Shown here: positions 55,701 through 64,000 of the stretch, one piece after another
Layout of the letters: every line of letters starts with the position of its first letter
Position numbering within the stretch: the stretch's first letter is position 1
Position numbers and translations under genes: made by a program
DNA from: Cytophagales bacterium
Lineage (GTDB): Bacteria; Bacteroidota; Bacteroidia; Cytophagales; 172606-1
Assembly: GCA_030446715.1 (NCBI GenBank)
Contig: JAUJMU010000004.1
Location: 1 to 64,000 of the forward strand
DNA length: 64,000 nucleotides
Direction: 5' to 3'
The notes under the pieces: model-generated
What the model was told of the DNA's origin: nothing
Database searches by the model: none
The model's input: the letters and a program-made list of their open reading frames with translations, nothing else

Positions 55701-56229
55701 CATCAACGAAAGAGACCGGGTGCCGCTGGGGGCTTCCCTGCCCAGGTTCACCTACGGCGGCAACCTTTCGGCGGGATTCATGGGATTTGATCTGTCGGTG
55801 GTGTTCAACGGCGTAGGCAATCATACCCGCCGGTACGCCGGCTTTCAGGTGCGGCCCTTTAGTGAGACGTTCGGCAACATCCCTTCCAATGTACTGGCCA
55901 GCTACTGGAGCCCCGAAAATACGGCGGAGCAAAACGAGGAAGCCCGGTATCCGCGCTTCTCCGGCCGCTCCGAACGCAACAACTACGCCGTATCGGATTA
56001 CTGGCTGTTCAACGGCAGTTACTTCCGGATGAAAAACATTACCCTCGGCTACTCCCTGCCACCCGCACTTACCGGGCGGGTGAAACTGTCGCAGGTCCGG
56101 TTTTATGCTTCGCTGCGGGACTTTATTACCATTGAGCGGAATTTTCTGAACGGCTGGGACCCGGAAGTAGACGACACCGGATACCCGATCATGAAATCCG
56201 TTCTCTTCGGGCTGAATGTAAAATTTTAG
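52750..56229 (+). CDS. SusC/RagA TonB-linked outer-membrane receptor with an STN signalling domain
   Basis: A signal peptide (FCFLLLLPALAVPANAQ) precedes an STN domain (~45-115: SLEKVLSGLESRYKVSIAYK, TVDETLRRLLRPHNLEYR). Next comes a carboxypeptidase-regulatory-like domain (~155-235: GGRVTSENGEGIPGVNVLLK) and the SusC signature LTEVVVVGYGTQEKKDLTGS. The plug follows (DALQGTMAGVTVTRGGGQPG, IRGVTSLNVNDPLVIVDGVP), then the 22-strand barrel. It imports glycans with SusD and, through STN and FecR, switches on its own operon. The 1159-residue length is normal. Confidence 0.95.
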   Translation: MKKLKFYCFLLLLPALAVPANAQQLVASGASDRVLLAKNQPTQEGQSLSLEKVLSGLESRYKVSIAYKSDLIRDKTVQGFKAFKTVDETLRRLLRPHNLEYRKEGSVYVIVGANRKEAAGTPANSGDTSDAAGPDQRTTLSLDGLRSLPVNTASGRAITVGGRVTSENGEGIPGVNVLLKGTTTGTTTTAEGTYSLEVPDGTGTLVFSFIGYVTQEVPVNNRTSINVNLLPDVKSLTEVVVVGYGTQEKKDLTGSVSSLDSKTIADRQSIQLSDALQGTMAGVTVTRGGGQPGAASTVRIRGVTSLNVNDPLVIVDGVPGLGLNDINPNDVESITVLKDAASQAIYGARAAAGVILVTTKRAKEGKLQVGYDYEYGINTPTRLPSFADARTYRILANERSRNDGGGNIFNTTENDNYAQLHAGDPDKYPDTDWQKAVLGKSTTNRHRHDLSVAVGSEKVRTRASFSYVTEDGLYPNRNYERYTFRVNNNFRLSRMLEANIDAYYKRTNTLDPTQGNVIALARRFPGIFPAVRTDGQWGEGKDGENPLAQTAAGGTTEQRYNQYSGIIGLTLTPLEGLSIRANLAPTFNYDAFDQFTTPALIPRQGSTTQFWPQNPTLLEKRQTSFTNLTRQATVDYRRKLGDHTLSGLVGYEEISSDFEQVRTTSRNLAVNLRSLTFGDPALTNNNHFAVQNALRSFFGRVSYDYKGRYLVQSNLRTDASSRFAANKRWGLFPSVSLGWVVSSEAFSLPGFISFLKVRGSYGVVGNERIGEARTGGEEFFNYYPYQGLFERTNVVFYDGSFVSNTGIRQDFLADRSILWESTRTVDAGLDISLFRNKFSFSADYYRKTTNDIILTLDIPNYLGYEDDTKTNVGSMKVTGMDFEAGYRSSIGGFTYSVSANASAVRSEVTNVGGRRDFTTEGGTKINILGSEFNEWFGYQTRGLYQTREQADAYGTGGMPGDIWIVDQLTVDTDGDGIPDAGDRIINERDRVPLGASLPRFTYGGNLSAGFMGFDLSVVFNGVGNHTRRYAGFQVRPFSETFGNIPSNVLASYWSPENTAEQNEEARYPRFSGRSERNNYAVSDYWLFNGSYFRMKNITLGYSLPPALTGRVKLSQVRFYASLRDFITIERNFLNGWDPEVDDTGYPIMKSVLFGLNVKF

Positions 56230-56280
56230 AGGGGAGATTTGAGAAGCGAAACTTGAGATAAGGGACAAAAGACAACCAAC

Positions 56281-57969
56281 ATGAAAAACTTGAAATACAT
56301 CATTGGCTCCGCCCTCCTGCTGCTCTGGGGTTGCGCCGACCTCGACGTTACGCCCAAGACGGCCATCTCGTCCGGTAACTTCTTCACCAACGCCAAAGAG
56401 CTGGAAATCGGCCTCAACGGGTTATACGACCGGAATCTGTGGAAAGTAGACCAGGATTACTGGTCGGATGACATGCTGCACCGGGGTGGAGGCGGCGTGG
56501 ACAACGACATTTCCCGGGCTACGCTTAACTCTGAATCGGGACTTTCAGGTGAGTACTGGCGGGACCTGTACGACGGCATCAAACGGGCCAATACACTGCT
56601 GGAGCAGATGCCGGGGGCACGGGCAAATGTCAACGAAAGCGTTTACAACCGGATTGAAGGCGAAGCCAGAGCCATCCGGGCGTATTTCTACAGCATACTG
56701 CTCACCAAGTTCGGCGATGTGCCCCTGATCACCAAAGCTGTTGACGTGGATGACGCCCTGAAGCTGGCCCGGACACCACAGGCCGAAGTTCTCCAGTTTG
56801 TGTACAATGAACTTGATGCCGCGGCGGCTGTATTGCCTAATGCCAATGCCAACCGGGCCACCAAAGGATTTGCGCTGGGAATCAAAGCCAGAACCGCCCT
56901 GTACAACAATGATTTTGCCGTGGCCCGCGACGCCGCCAGGGCCGTGATTGACCTTGGCACCTATTCCCTTGACCCTAACTTCCGGAACCTGTTCCTGAAA
57001 GGGGGCGCCAGCAGCAAGGAAATGATCTACTTTGTACCGCTGTCCTTTACTTTAAATGTAACGTTAGATAACAACACTACCCGGGGCTATCTGCCCCGCA
57101 ACGCCGGCGGATTCGGGGCTCAGATGCCGACCTGGGAAGCTTTCCACGCCTTCGAGGCGGCTGACGGACTGCCCATCGACGAGTCGCCGCTGTACAACCC
57201 GCGTGCCCCTTTCGCCAACCGCGATCCCCGGCTGAAGCAGACCATCGTGGAGTTTGGCACCGACTGGCTGGGCTATGTCTACCAGCCGCACCCGGATTCA
57301 ACGCGTACGATCAACACCGTTACCCGCGTCAGGGTAAATAACAACGACACCCGTTCGGTAGCTACGTTTGCCTCCTTTACCGGCTTTCTCTGGAAAAAAG
57401 GCATTGAGCAGTCATGGGCCGATACCCGGCTGGCCGACCCGAATATCATCATTCTCCGGTACGCCGACGTGCTGCTGATGTACGCCGAGGCCCTGATCGA
57501 ACTGAACGAGAACCTGGACGCCGCCCGGAACGCCATCAATCGGGTAAGGGCCCGCGCCTACGGCACCACGGTAGCGAATACCGCCGCGTACCCCGCCGTG
57601 CCCGAAACAAGTCAGACTGCCCTGCGCACCCGGCTCCGGCGTGAACGCCGCACCGAACTGATGCTGGAAGGACTGCGCTACCAGGACCTGATCCGCTGGC
57701 GGATTGCGAAAAAAGCGCTGGACCGCCGGGTGCTGGGCCTGCCCAACCCCACCGACCAGATCCGGAGCCAGTGGCCCTTCACCACCACCATTCTGCCGGA
57801 TGTGGACCCGGATGGGGTAGTCATTTTCAATGTGGATGCTTTAATTGCCAATAAATACGCCCGGCTGCTGCAGGACTACGATTTTGACGAGTCGCGGATG
57901 TACCTGTGGCCGGTGCCGGCCGCTGACCGCCTGCTGAACCCCAGCCTGACCCAGAACAGCGGGTACTGA
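56281..57969 (+). CDS. SusD/RagB outer-membrane glycan-binding lipoprotein
   Basis: The lipobox is LLLLWGCADLDVTPKT. SusD signatures follow: LEIGLNGLYDRNLWK, YWRDLYDGIKRANTLLEQM and EARAIRAYFYSILLTKFGDVPLI, with TPR-like helices. The C-terminal RHS-type conserved block contains ILRYADVLLMYAEALIELNE, INRVRARAYG, RRERRTELMLEGLRYQDLIRW and the terminal LWPVPAADRLLNPSLTQN. It sits as a lid on the SusC barrel. The gene starts 51 bp after susC. Confidence 0.95.
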   Translation: MKNLKYIIGSALLLLWGCADLDVTPKTAISSGNFFTNAKELEIGLNGLYDRNLWKVDQDYWSDDMLHRGGGGVDNDISRATLNSESGLSGEYWRDLYDGIKRANTLLEQMPGARANVNESVYNRIEGEARAIRAYFYSILLTKFGDVPLITKAVDVDDALKLARTPQAEVLQFVYNELDAAAAVLPNANANRATKGFALGIKARTALYNNDFAVARDAARAVIDLGTYSLDPNFRNLFLKGGASSKEMIYFVPLSFTLNVTLDNNTTRGYLPRNAGGFGAQMPTWEAFHAFEAADGLPIDESPLYNPRAPFANRDPRLKQTIVEFGTDWLGYVYQPHPDSTRTINTVTRVRVNNNDTRSVATFASFTGFLWKKGIEQSWADTRLADPNIIILRYADVLLMYAEALIELNENLDAARNAINRVRARAYGTTVANTAAYPAVPETSQTALRTRLRRERRTELMLEGLRYQDLIRWRIAKKALDRRVLGLPNPTDQIRSQWPFTTTILPDVDPDGVVIFNVDALIANKYARLLQDYDFDESRMYLWPVPAADRLLNPSLTQNSGY

Positions 57970-57977
57970 GAGGGTGG

Positions 57978-58031
57978 ATGGTTGTTGGCTGTTGGTTGTT
58001 CGTTTATTAGTTGTTCGTTTAGTTGTTCGTT
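57978..58031 (+). repeat. Imperfect tandem repeat after susD
   Basis: About four imperfect copies of a TTGTT-G-TT unit, including AGTTGTTCGTTTAG followed by TTGTTCGTT, lie directly after the susD stop codon and before the hairpin at 58046. Confidence 0.5.
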
Positions 58032-58045
58032 GCCCGCTATGACCA

Positions 58046-58073
58046 CTGCTCCAGGCGTCCACGCCTGGAGCAG
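58046..58073 (+). repeat. Perfect 12-bp intercistronic hairpin
   Basis: CTGCTCCAGGCG and CGCCTGGAGCAG pair perfectly around TCCA. It lies between susD and the 58161 lipoprotein gene and lacks a T-run. It could stabilise the susCD message or reduce read-through; in other bacteria such intercistronic hairpins set unequal expression within operons. Confidence 0.7.
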
Positions 58074-58160
58074 ACTTCACGCAATCCATTGAACCCAGAT
58101 ACCACCCTGAGAAACAATCTTTTATTTTATCCTGATACCAAAGAACTTTTCTATTCAGAT

Positions 58161-60668
58161 ATGTCTTCAGCTTCTTTTTTAGCTCCCCGCCGGATTTTGC
58201 TGTGCGCGGCGTACCTGCTGCTTACCCTTTCCTGCGGCACCAAACGACCACAGGAGGCGGCAGTAGAGAAACCAGTCAATATCAGCGGCGTGTATCCGCA
58301 CCTCGCCTACTATAACAACGAAGGAGAATGCGGTACGGGCGCAGTAGTACCCTTCGCTGACCGCCTGTGGGTGATTACTTACGGGCCGCACCTGCCCAAC
58401 GGCTCTTCGGATAAGTTGTATGAAATCACGCCCGACCTGCAGCAGATCGTAAGGCCGGAAAGTACCGGGGGCACGCCAGCCGACCGGTTGATCCACAAGG
58501 AAAGCAATCAGCTTTTCATTGGGCCTTACGCCATTGATGCAAAGCGAAACGTAGGGGTCATTCCCTACACCGAAGCACCCGGCCGCTACACCGGGGCTGC
58601 CCGGCACCTGACCGACCCGGCTGGAAAGATATACATGGCCACCATGGAAGAGGGCTTTTACGAAGTGGACGTGAAAACGCTGAAAACAAACCTGCTCTAC
58701 GAAGATGGCAACGTGAAAAACAAAAATGCGGAGGACACTCAGCACAACCAGCCCAACCCATTGCTGCCCGGGGCGCACGGAAAAGGGGTATATTCCGGCC
58801 AAGGGGTGCTGGTGTACTCAAACAACGGGGAAGCCTCTCCTGAAGCACTGAAGCAGTTTGATATTGCATCTGGTGTGCTGGCTGAGTGGAACGGCAAAGA
58901 CTGGAAGGTGGTGCGCCGGGGTCAGTTTGTGGAAGTGACCGGCCCCGGTGGCATCTACGGAAATCAGAATCCGGAAACGGATCCCATCTGGGCGACCGGC
59001 TGGGACCACAGATCGGTGGTGGTTGGCGTACGGGACAAAGGTGCGTGGTCTTTTTACCGCCTGCCCAAGGCCAGCCACAGCTACGACGGTGCCCACGGCT
59101 GGAACACCGAATGGCCGCGCATCCGCGACGTAGGCACGGCAGGCAAACCTGACTACCTGATGACCATGCACGGCATGTTCTGGAAGTTTCCGCAAACTTT
59201 CACAGCGGCCAACTCCGCCGGCATCCGGCCCCGGTCGGCGTACCTGAAAGTGATTGGCGACTTCACCCGCTGGAACGACCAGTTGGTGTTTGGCTGCGAC
59301 GATTCGGCCCAGAAGGAATTCCTCAACAAGCGAAAAGTAAAGGGCAATATAGAGGGGCCAGGACAGTCTAATTCCAATCTTTGGTTTACTTCATTTGATC
59401 TTCCTGATCAATTAGGGCCTAAAACGGCTGAGGGTGCCGTGTGGTTAAAAGAACCGGTGAAAGCAAATGAGCCTTCCGAAGCCTTTCTGTTCGCCGGCTG
59501 GGCTCACCGCTCCGCGTGGATCATGAATGACGGCAAGACGAAGGTTGACTTCACCTTCCAGACCGACGTGAAAGGCACCGGCAACTGGCAGCCGCTCCGC
59601 ACGGTATCCGTAGAGCCGGGCAAGGCGGCACAAGTGGAGTTTTCCCCGAACGAATCGGGCGAATGGGTACGCGTAACTACTAATGCGCCAACTACGGCTA
59701 CCGTGCATTTTTACTACGCTGCCGAGGACAAGCGGCCCACCACCCCGGACGGGATATTCAACGGGCTGGCAAAAGTAACAGACAGTCAGGCAATAGGCGG
59801 GCTGCTTTACGGTTTAGGGGACAACCGCCGTGCCCTGGGCATTTCAGTACAAAACCTGAACGGAAACGAAAAGTCCGGCGCCGGCTATTACGAACTGGAC
59901 GCGCAGATGAAGCTGACGCCGAAAAATGACCCTAAAACACTGGAATTCATCAACCAGAAATTTGCCATTCCGAAAGATGTGATTACCGTGGAGGAATCAT
60001 CCGTGCTGGTGACCGACGATCTGGGGCGGCGGTGGCGGCTGCCGCTGGGCAATGATGCTTTTGCCGGACTGACCAGATCGGCTTCTACCCGCATTGCCCG
60101 CGAAGTGGCTACCGAACGGGACCTGCTCAACTGCATGGGCACTTTCTACGAACTGCCCGCCGAAAACGCCGACGGTTTTGCCAAGATCCGGCCGGTATCG
60201 TCGCATAATTTACGCATCCACGACTACGCCAGCTACCGGGGCCTGCTGGTAATGACCGGCATTGACCCGGCTGCCGCCAAGGGCAATCCGCACGTAATTG
60301 CATCGGAAGACGGCAAAGCCGCCGTGTGGGCCGGGGTGATTGATGATTTGTGGAAAATGGGCAAGCCCACCGGTAAAGGCGGCCCATGGAAGAATACAGC
60401 GGTCAAAGCCAACGAACCTTCCGACCCGTACCTGATCGGCTTCTACGACAAGCGCAGACTGACGCTTTCCCATGACCGGAAAGAGCCGGTTACCTTCCGC
60501 ATCGAAGCCGAACCGGTAGGGCACGGCCCATGGATGATGTACCGGGAAATGACCGTAGCTCCGGGCAAAACAGTGGAGTACACCTTTCCGGATGGTTTTC
60601 AAGCCCGCTGGGTCCGGTTTGTCGCCGACAAACCCGCCGTCGCTACTGCCTGGCTTACCTATGAGTAA
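58161..60668 (+). CDS. Large surface or periplasmic lipoprotein of unknown function in the PUL
   Basis: I start at the internal ATG 58161, giving a lipoprotein signal (RILLCAAYLLLTLSCGTKR); the tracked start at 58023 would read through the intercistronic hairpin. The mature 815 residues are beta-rich with propeller-like segments (RLWVITYGPHLPNGSSDKLY, RNVGVIPYTEAPGRYTGAAR, KGVYSGQGVLVYSNNGEAS). Two C-terminal stretches resemble each other (VKANEPSEAFLFAGWAHR near 435; VKANEPSDPYLIGFYDKR near 750), each followed by a beta-sandwich pattern ending in 'AT..F/WL.Y'. I do not recognise a family. Position after susD and before sulfatases suggests glycan binding or cleavage. Confidence 0.6.
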   Translation: MSSASFLAPRRILLCAAYLLLTLSCGTKRPQEAAVEKPVNISGVYPHLAYYNNEGECGTGAVVPFADRLWVITYGPHLPNGSSDKLYEITPDLQQIVRPESTGGTPADRLIHKESNQLFIGPYAIDAKRNVGVIPYTEAPGRYTGAARHLTDPAGKIYMATMEEGFYEVDVKTLKTNLLYEDGNVKNKNAEDTQHNQPNPLLPGAHGKGVYSGQGVLVYSNNGEASPEALKQFDIASGVLAEWNGKDWKVVRRGQFVEVTGPGGIYGNQNPETDPIWATGWDHRSVVVGVRDKGAWSFYRLPKASHSYDGAHGWNTEWPRIRDVGTAGKPDYLMTMHGMFWKFPQTFTAANSAGIRPRSAYLKVIGDFTRWNDQLVFGCDDSAQKEFLNKRKVKGNIEGPGQSNSNLWFTSFDLPDQLGPKTAEGAVWLKEPVKANEPSEAFLFAGWAHRSAWIMNDGKTKVDFTFQTDVKGTGNWQPLRTVSVEPGKAAQVEFSPNESGEWVRVTTNAPTTATVHFYYAAEDKRPTTPDGIFNGLAKVTDSQAIGGLLYGLGDNRRALGISVQNLNGNEKSGAGYYELDAQMKLTPKNDPKTLEFINQKFAIPKDVITVEESSVLVTDDLGRRWRLPLGNDAFAGLTRSASTRIAREVATERDLLNCMGTFYELPAENADGFAKIRPVSSHNLRIHDYASYRGLLVMTGIDPAAAKGNPHVIASEDGKAAVWAGVIDDLWKMGKPTGKGGPWKNTAVKANEPSDPYLIGFYDKRRLTLSHDRKEPVTFRIEAEPVGHGPWMMYREMTVAPGKTVEYTFPDGFQARWVRFVADKPAVATAWLTYE

Positions 60669-60770
60669 AACCTGCTGGCAAAGTTAAATAACATCAGAAG
60701 GACATTTGATGAAGGAAATGGTTTAAAATCATTGCATTACTAAAATCTGCCACTAACCGCACTGATAAAA

Positions 60771-62126
60771 ATGGATTTGCTGAAAAAGATGATCGGTTTC
60801 TGGTTTTTAGTGACCGCTGTTCTATCGCTGAAGGCGCAGCCGAAAGCAGACAACCGGCCTAATTTCATCATCATCTATACGGATGATCAACGGCGCGATG
60901 GGTTAGGAATCAATGGCAATCCGGTAATCCAAACGCCCCTGCTTGACCGGATGGCCAAAGAGGCGGTTCGGTTTACCAATGCCAATGTGGTATTTTCTCT
61001 GTGCAGCCCCATCCGGGCCGCTCTCCTGACCGGCAGATACGGGAGTGCAAACGGGGTGTTGCACCTGGAGAGCGCCCTACGGAAGGGAGAAAAGACCATT
61101 GCCCATTACCTGAAAGAGGCCGGTTACCAAACCGCCGTCTCGGGCAAGTGGCACATTGACCAGCGCCCCAAAGCGGTGGGCTTTGATTTTCATGCTTTCT
61201 TTGAAGGCAACGGATCCTATTACAACCGGCTGATCCACGACATGGGAAAGGACATTAAGCCCGAAAAACACTGCGATGAATACTGCGTAGATCGTTCAAT
61301 TGATTTTTTACAAGGGGCGGTGAAAGAGGATCAGCCCTTCTTTTTATTTCATTGCACCCAGCTTCCGCACATGAATGATGAACTGAAATGGGATGCCAAA
61401 GCAGAGACCCTGGCAAAATACAATGCCGCCGGTATGCCCGTGGCAAAGAACAGAAAGGATGACTTATCCGGTAAACCGGATTACTTAAAGCAGGTCAGGA
61501 ACCGCACCCAGGCATCCGCGTACGGTTACCCTGCTCCTCAGGCAATACAGCAGCATACGAAAGAATATTATGCAGTAATATCGGAGATGGATGATGCCCT
61601 GGGAAGGCTTTTCGAAGCCATTGACCAACTGGGACTACGGAAAAATACCTATATCATCTTCATGAGCGATAATGGTTGGATGTTGGGTGAACACGGATTT
61701 ACCAGTAAGGTCCTGCCATATGCGCCTTCAACCCAGGTGCCTTTGTTTATCCTCGGTCCGGGATTAACACCCCGCCTGAAAGACGAGCTAACCTTAAATA
61801 TTGATATAGCGCCCACTATATTAAACCTGGCAGGAATAAAAATACCGGCGAACCTGCACGGGAAAAGCCTGGTACCTTTGATTACCGGAAAAACGAATAA
61901 AATACGTGACTCCTTCGTGTATGAAGGGCTGGGAAACTACGGCGGAGCCAGGCCGAACCTTACGGTTATCAGTAAGCAATACCGTTATATTGAGACCTAT
62001 GCAGATGAATCGCTGAAAAAGATTGCTTTTCAGGAATTGTATGACCAGGCGAGGGATCCGGATGAAATGATTAATCTGGTTAACGATAAGCCTTACCAAA
62101 AGAAAGTGAGCGAATTTAAGTCTTAA
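60771..62126 (+). CDS. Type I sulfatase (formylglycine-dependent)
   Basis: A signal peptide (IGFWFLVTAVLSLKAQ) precedes the alkaline-phosphatase-fold domain. The metal-binding start is RPNFIIIYTDDQRRDGLG. The activation motif CSPIRAALLTGRYG follows, with Cys78 to become formylglycine (C-x-P-x-R). VSGKWHIDQRP and FMSDNGWMLGEHGF complete the active site. It hydrolyses sulfate esters, most likely on a sulfated polysaccharide taken up by this locus, and needs a separate formylglycine-generating enzyme or anaerobic maturase (none in the window). All motifs are intact. Confidence 0.95.
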   Translation: MDLLKKMIGFWFLVTAVLSLKAQPKADNRPNFIIIYTDDQRRDGLGINGNPVIQTPLLDRMAKEAVRFTNANVVFSLCSPIRAALLTGRYGSANGVLHLESALRKGEKTIAHYLKEAGYQTAVSGKWHIDQRPKAVGFDFHAFFEGNGSYYNRLIHDMGKDIKPEKHCDEYCVDRSIDFLQGAVKEDQPFFLFHCTQLPHMNDELKWDAKAETLAKYNAAGMPVAKNRKDDLSGKPDYLKQVRNRTQASAYGYPAPQAIQQHTKEYYAVISEMDDALGRLFEAIDQLGLRKNTYIIFMSDNGWMLGEHGFTSKVLPYAPSTQVPLFILGPGLTPRLKDELTLNIDIAPTILNLAGIKIPANLHGKSLVPLITGKTNKIRDSFVYEGLGNYGGARPNLTVISKQYRYIETYADESLKKIAFQELYDQARDPDEMINLVNDKPYQKKVSEFKS

Positions 62127-62281
62127 TTAAGGAACATCAGGCAAATATCCTGAAGCAGTAAAAATTAAAGGCAACTTGTGGTCTTTCATTAGAATAGCAA
62201 CTTAACGGAGGGTCGGAGGAGCACAACAGACACTCTGCTTGCTTCAATCATTTTTCAATCGAATTTAATCCCGGTACCCCT

Positions 62282-63785
62282 ATGGTTAGGAATGCGATCC
62301 TGCTTTGTATGATTCTTTTTGTCTTTTGAGGGTTCCCTTGCCCAGAAAAGCCAGAAGCCCAACATCATCCTGATTTATACCGATCAGCACCGGTACGATG
62401 CTCTGGGAGCGTACGGAAATAAAAGGATAAAAACGCCTAATCTTGATAAACTTGCTGCCTCTGGCGTATATTTTCCCGAAGCTTTTGTCACTTCTCCCGT
62501 ATGTACGCCCTCCCGGTGGAGTTTACACAGCGGTATGTATACCACCAGCCATCAGAGTTATTCCAATCACCATCCCGGCGTGCAACCCCCAACCAACTTG
62601 CCTTTAGAATTAAAGAACGCCGGGTACGCCAATGCGCTGATCGGAAAGAACCACAGCTTCGTAGGAGAACGGGAGTTTATGCTGATTCAGGATGTACCCC
62701 GGAAGGAAAGTAAACGCATGGCAACGGAGGCGGCTCCCTGGTCTGTTGAAAATGACCCGATGCACCTTTAACCAATTACACGCTTAATTTTATGGCGGAT
62801 AACGTCAAGCGTGAGCAACCCTTCTTCATCTGGCTTTCTTATTTGTACCCGCATACCCCCTACGAAGTCCCGGAGCCTTATTTCTCCCTGTACAAAGATG
62901 TTACACTTCCGCCCTTGCGCGTAGAGAAAGAGGGGCTGATGGCTGCCAACAAACCGTTTCGTCAAGTATTTCACCAGGAAAATAATGACCGCCTGTTGCC
63001 TTTTGATGACAAGCAGGTGGATGCCATGCGAAAGACGTATTACGGTATGGTCACGTTAGTGGACGATGAGGTAAAAAGGATAACGGACTTTCTGCAGGCC
63101 AATCATCTGGCAGGTAACACCATTATCATCTTTACAAGCGACCATGGCGACTACCAGGGCGATCACGGAATGTTCACCAAAAGCCCGGCCCTTTACGACT
63201 GTCTGGTAAGGGTTCCCCTGATTTTCTCCTGGCCTGGCACAATAGCTGGAAATGTCCGCAGTGATCAATTGATTTCGCAGGTAGATATTATGCCTACTTT
63301 GTTATCCTTTGCCGGTGTACCGATTCCAAAACAGGTTCAGGGCGTTGATATTTCTGAGTATTTGCGCAAAGGAGCCACCCAAAAACCGCTACGACAAGAA
63401 GTATACGCCGAGTATGGTATTCCCGGAGCGCCTTTTGACCGGCCAGGCTGGAGAAGGTATTCCCGGACTATAAGGAGAATCCGATCACTTTTGCCGTGGG
63501 TATTCCATGGGAAGCCAACCCAGTGTCATTGGCCGGAAGATTCAGGATGATCCGCACGCACGACTGGAAATACATTCATAATCCGGGGAAAAGAATGAAC
63601 TCTACAACCTGAAAAAAGACCCCCATGAGTTGAAAAACCTAGCTGGACTAAAAAAGTACGCCCGCATCCAGCACCAACTCAACACCACATTAACGGCCTG
63701 GAAGGAGGATCTACCCGCAAGTGAAAGGGACCAGGAAAACCTTGTGGATGACTTTATCCAGAACTTTGCCATCAAAAGGAGGTAA
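62282..63785 (+). pseudogene. Second type I sulfatase, four frameshifts
   Basis: The signal peptide starts at 62282 (MVRNAILLCMILFVF), then a shift near 62325 leads to QKPNIILIYTDQHRYDALGA and the activation motif CTPSRWSLHSGMY. Another shift near 62770 leads to QPFFIWLSYLYPHTPYEVP and IIFTSDHGDYQGDHGMF. Shifts near 63450 and 63580 connect the C-terminal THDWKYIHNPG and NELYNLKKDPHELKNLAG to a stop at 63785. Once rejoined it would be about 500 residues with all active-site motifs. It is inactive as written; the last shift lies in a G run. It probably acted with the upstream sulfatase on different sulfate positions. Confidence 0.85.
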
Positions 63786-64000
63786 AATGACTAAATATAT
63801 GCTGCTTTTTAATAGAATTTTACCGGAAAACGGGTAGCATCTCATTATAACATTAAGCAGCCTCGAATGAAAATCGAATGAGAATTATCAGCCTTTTAAA
63901 TCACTTAGAAGCTGTTTTAAAACCGGTAGGGGCTAAAAAAGGAAGTACTCAAAGTGGATAACTTTGCAAGAGCGAACAAACAGACAAATCCACCAGACAA
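63786..64000. other. End of window, no gene seen
   Basis: The final 215 bases contain no supported coding frame. They may hold the leader of a following gene outside the window. Confidence 0.4.

Noticed and set aside
54769-56268. 499-codon minus-strand ORF
   Set aside because: Shadow of the intact susC gene; no motifs of its own.
1-64000. CRISPR array, rRNA or phage structural genes
   Set aside because: No regularly spaced direct repeats, rRNA signatures or phage gene series were seen.

Overview
The window looks like chromosome of a Bacteroidota member, most likely order Cytophagales (Spirosoma/Larkinella-like). The evidence is a SusC/SusD pair with an ECF sigma factor and a FecR anti-sigma factor, a type IX secretion (T9SS) C-terminal sorting domain, DUF6443-type RHS proteins, YwqK-like and DUF3494 proteins, and IS families common in that group. 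This placement rests on gene content only.

Layout. 1-9060 (minus): two large RHS-type surface or secreted proteins flank a small YwqK/MORN-like protein; all three carry frameshifts. 9131-12446 (minus): a leucine-rich-repeat protein with an internal stop, a tail-fibre-like adhesin and an OmpH/Skp chaperone. 13221-18499: an insertion-sequence graveyard with an ISAs1 remnant, a decayed IS3 holding an intact-ended IS630, a 3' remnant of a second IS630, a tRNA 3'-end att-like site beside a truncated integrase, and a second IS3. 19281-24860 (plus): two lipoproteins with three Ig-like repeats and a DUF3494 ice-binding domain, followed by an OmpA-family protein. 25026-27608: two tandem paralogous PAS histidine kinases. 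27650-32021: a second IS graveyard (IS256 and IS21 remnants, and an IS3 containing an IS110). 32634-35021: a secreted glycosidase-like protein with PA14 and T9SS domains. 35121-47035 (minus): an ABC-transporter-dependent surface polysaccharide cluster with Wzm/Wzt, five GT2s, a GT14, a deacetylase, a methyltransferase and a membrane protein. 48238-49398: a PQQ-type sugar dehydrogenase. 49671-63785: a polysaccharide utilisation locus (ECF sigma, FecR, STN-type SusC, SusD, a large lipoprotein of unknown function and two sulfatases, the second broken). An intact IS982 with a 7-bp target duplication sits between the sigma and FecR genes.

The most unusual signal is a set of eight short palindromic insertions, 16-31 bp, bounded by GGACC and GGTCC. 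Every one lies inside a transposase gene, across four IS families (IS3, IS21, IS110, IS256), and they interrupt otherwise recognisable reading frames without clear target duplications. Several fold the same way: an outer stem, an inner hairpin directly after the 5' arm, and a 2-6 base bulge only on the 3' side of the plus strand. The inner arms differ in sequence but still pair. Three more hairpins with other outer stems but the same shape occur at 19211, 31753 and 49466. I know of no named element that matches; a RAYT/REP-like single-strand hairpin is one possible explanation.

Many single-base frameshifts sit at homopolymers and cluster in a few genes (the RHS genes, one GT2, sulfatase 2, the IS copies), while neighbours over 800 codons long are intact. 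Real decay and residual sequencing error cannot be separated from this sequence alone.
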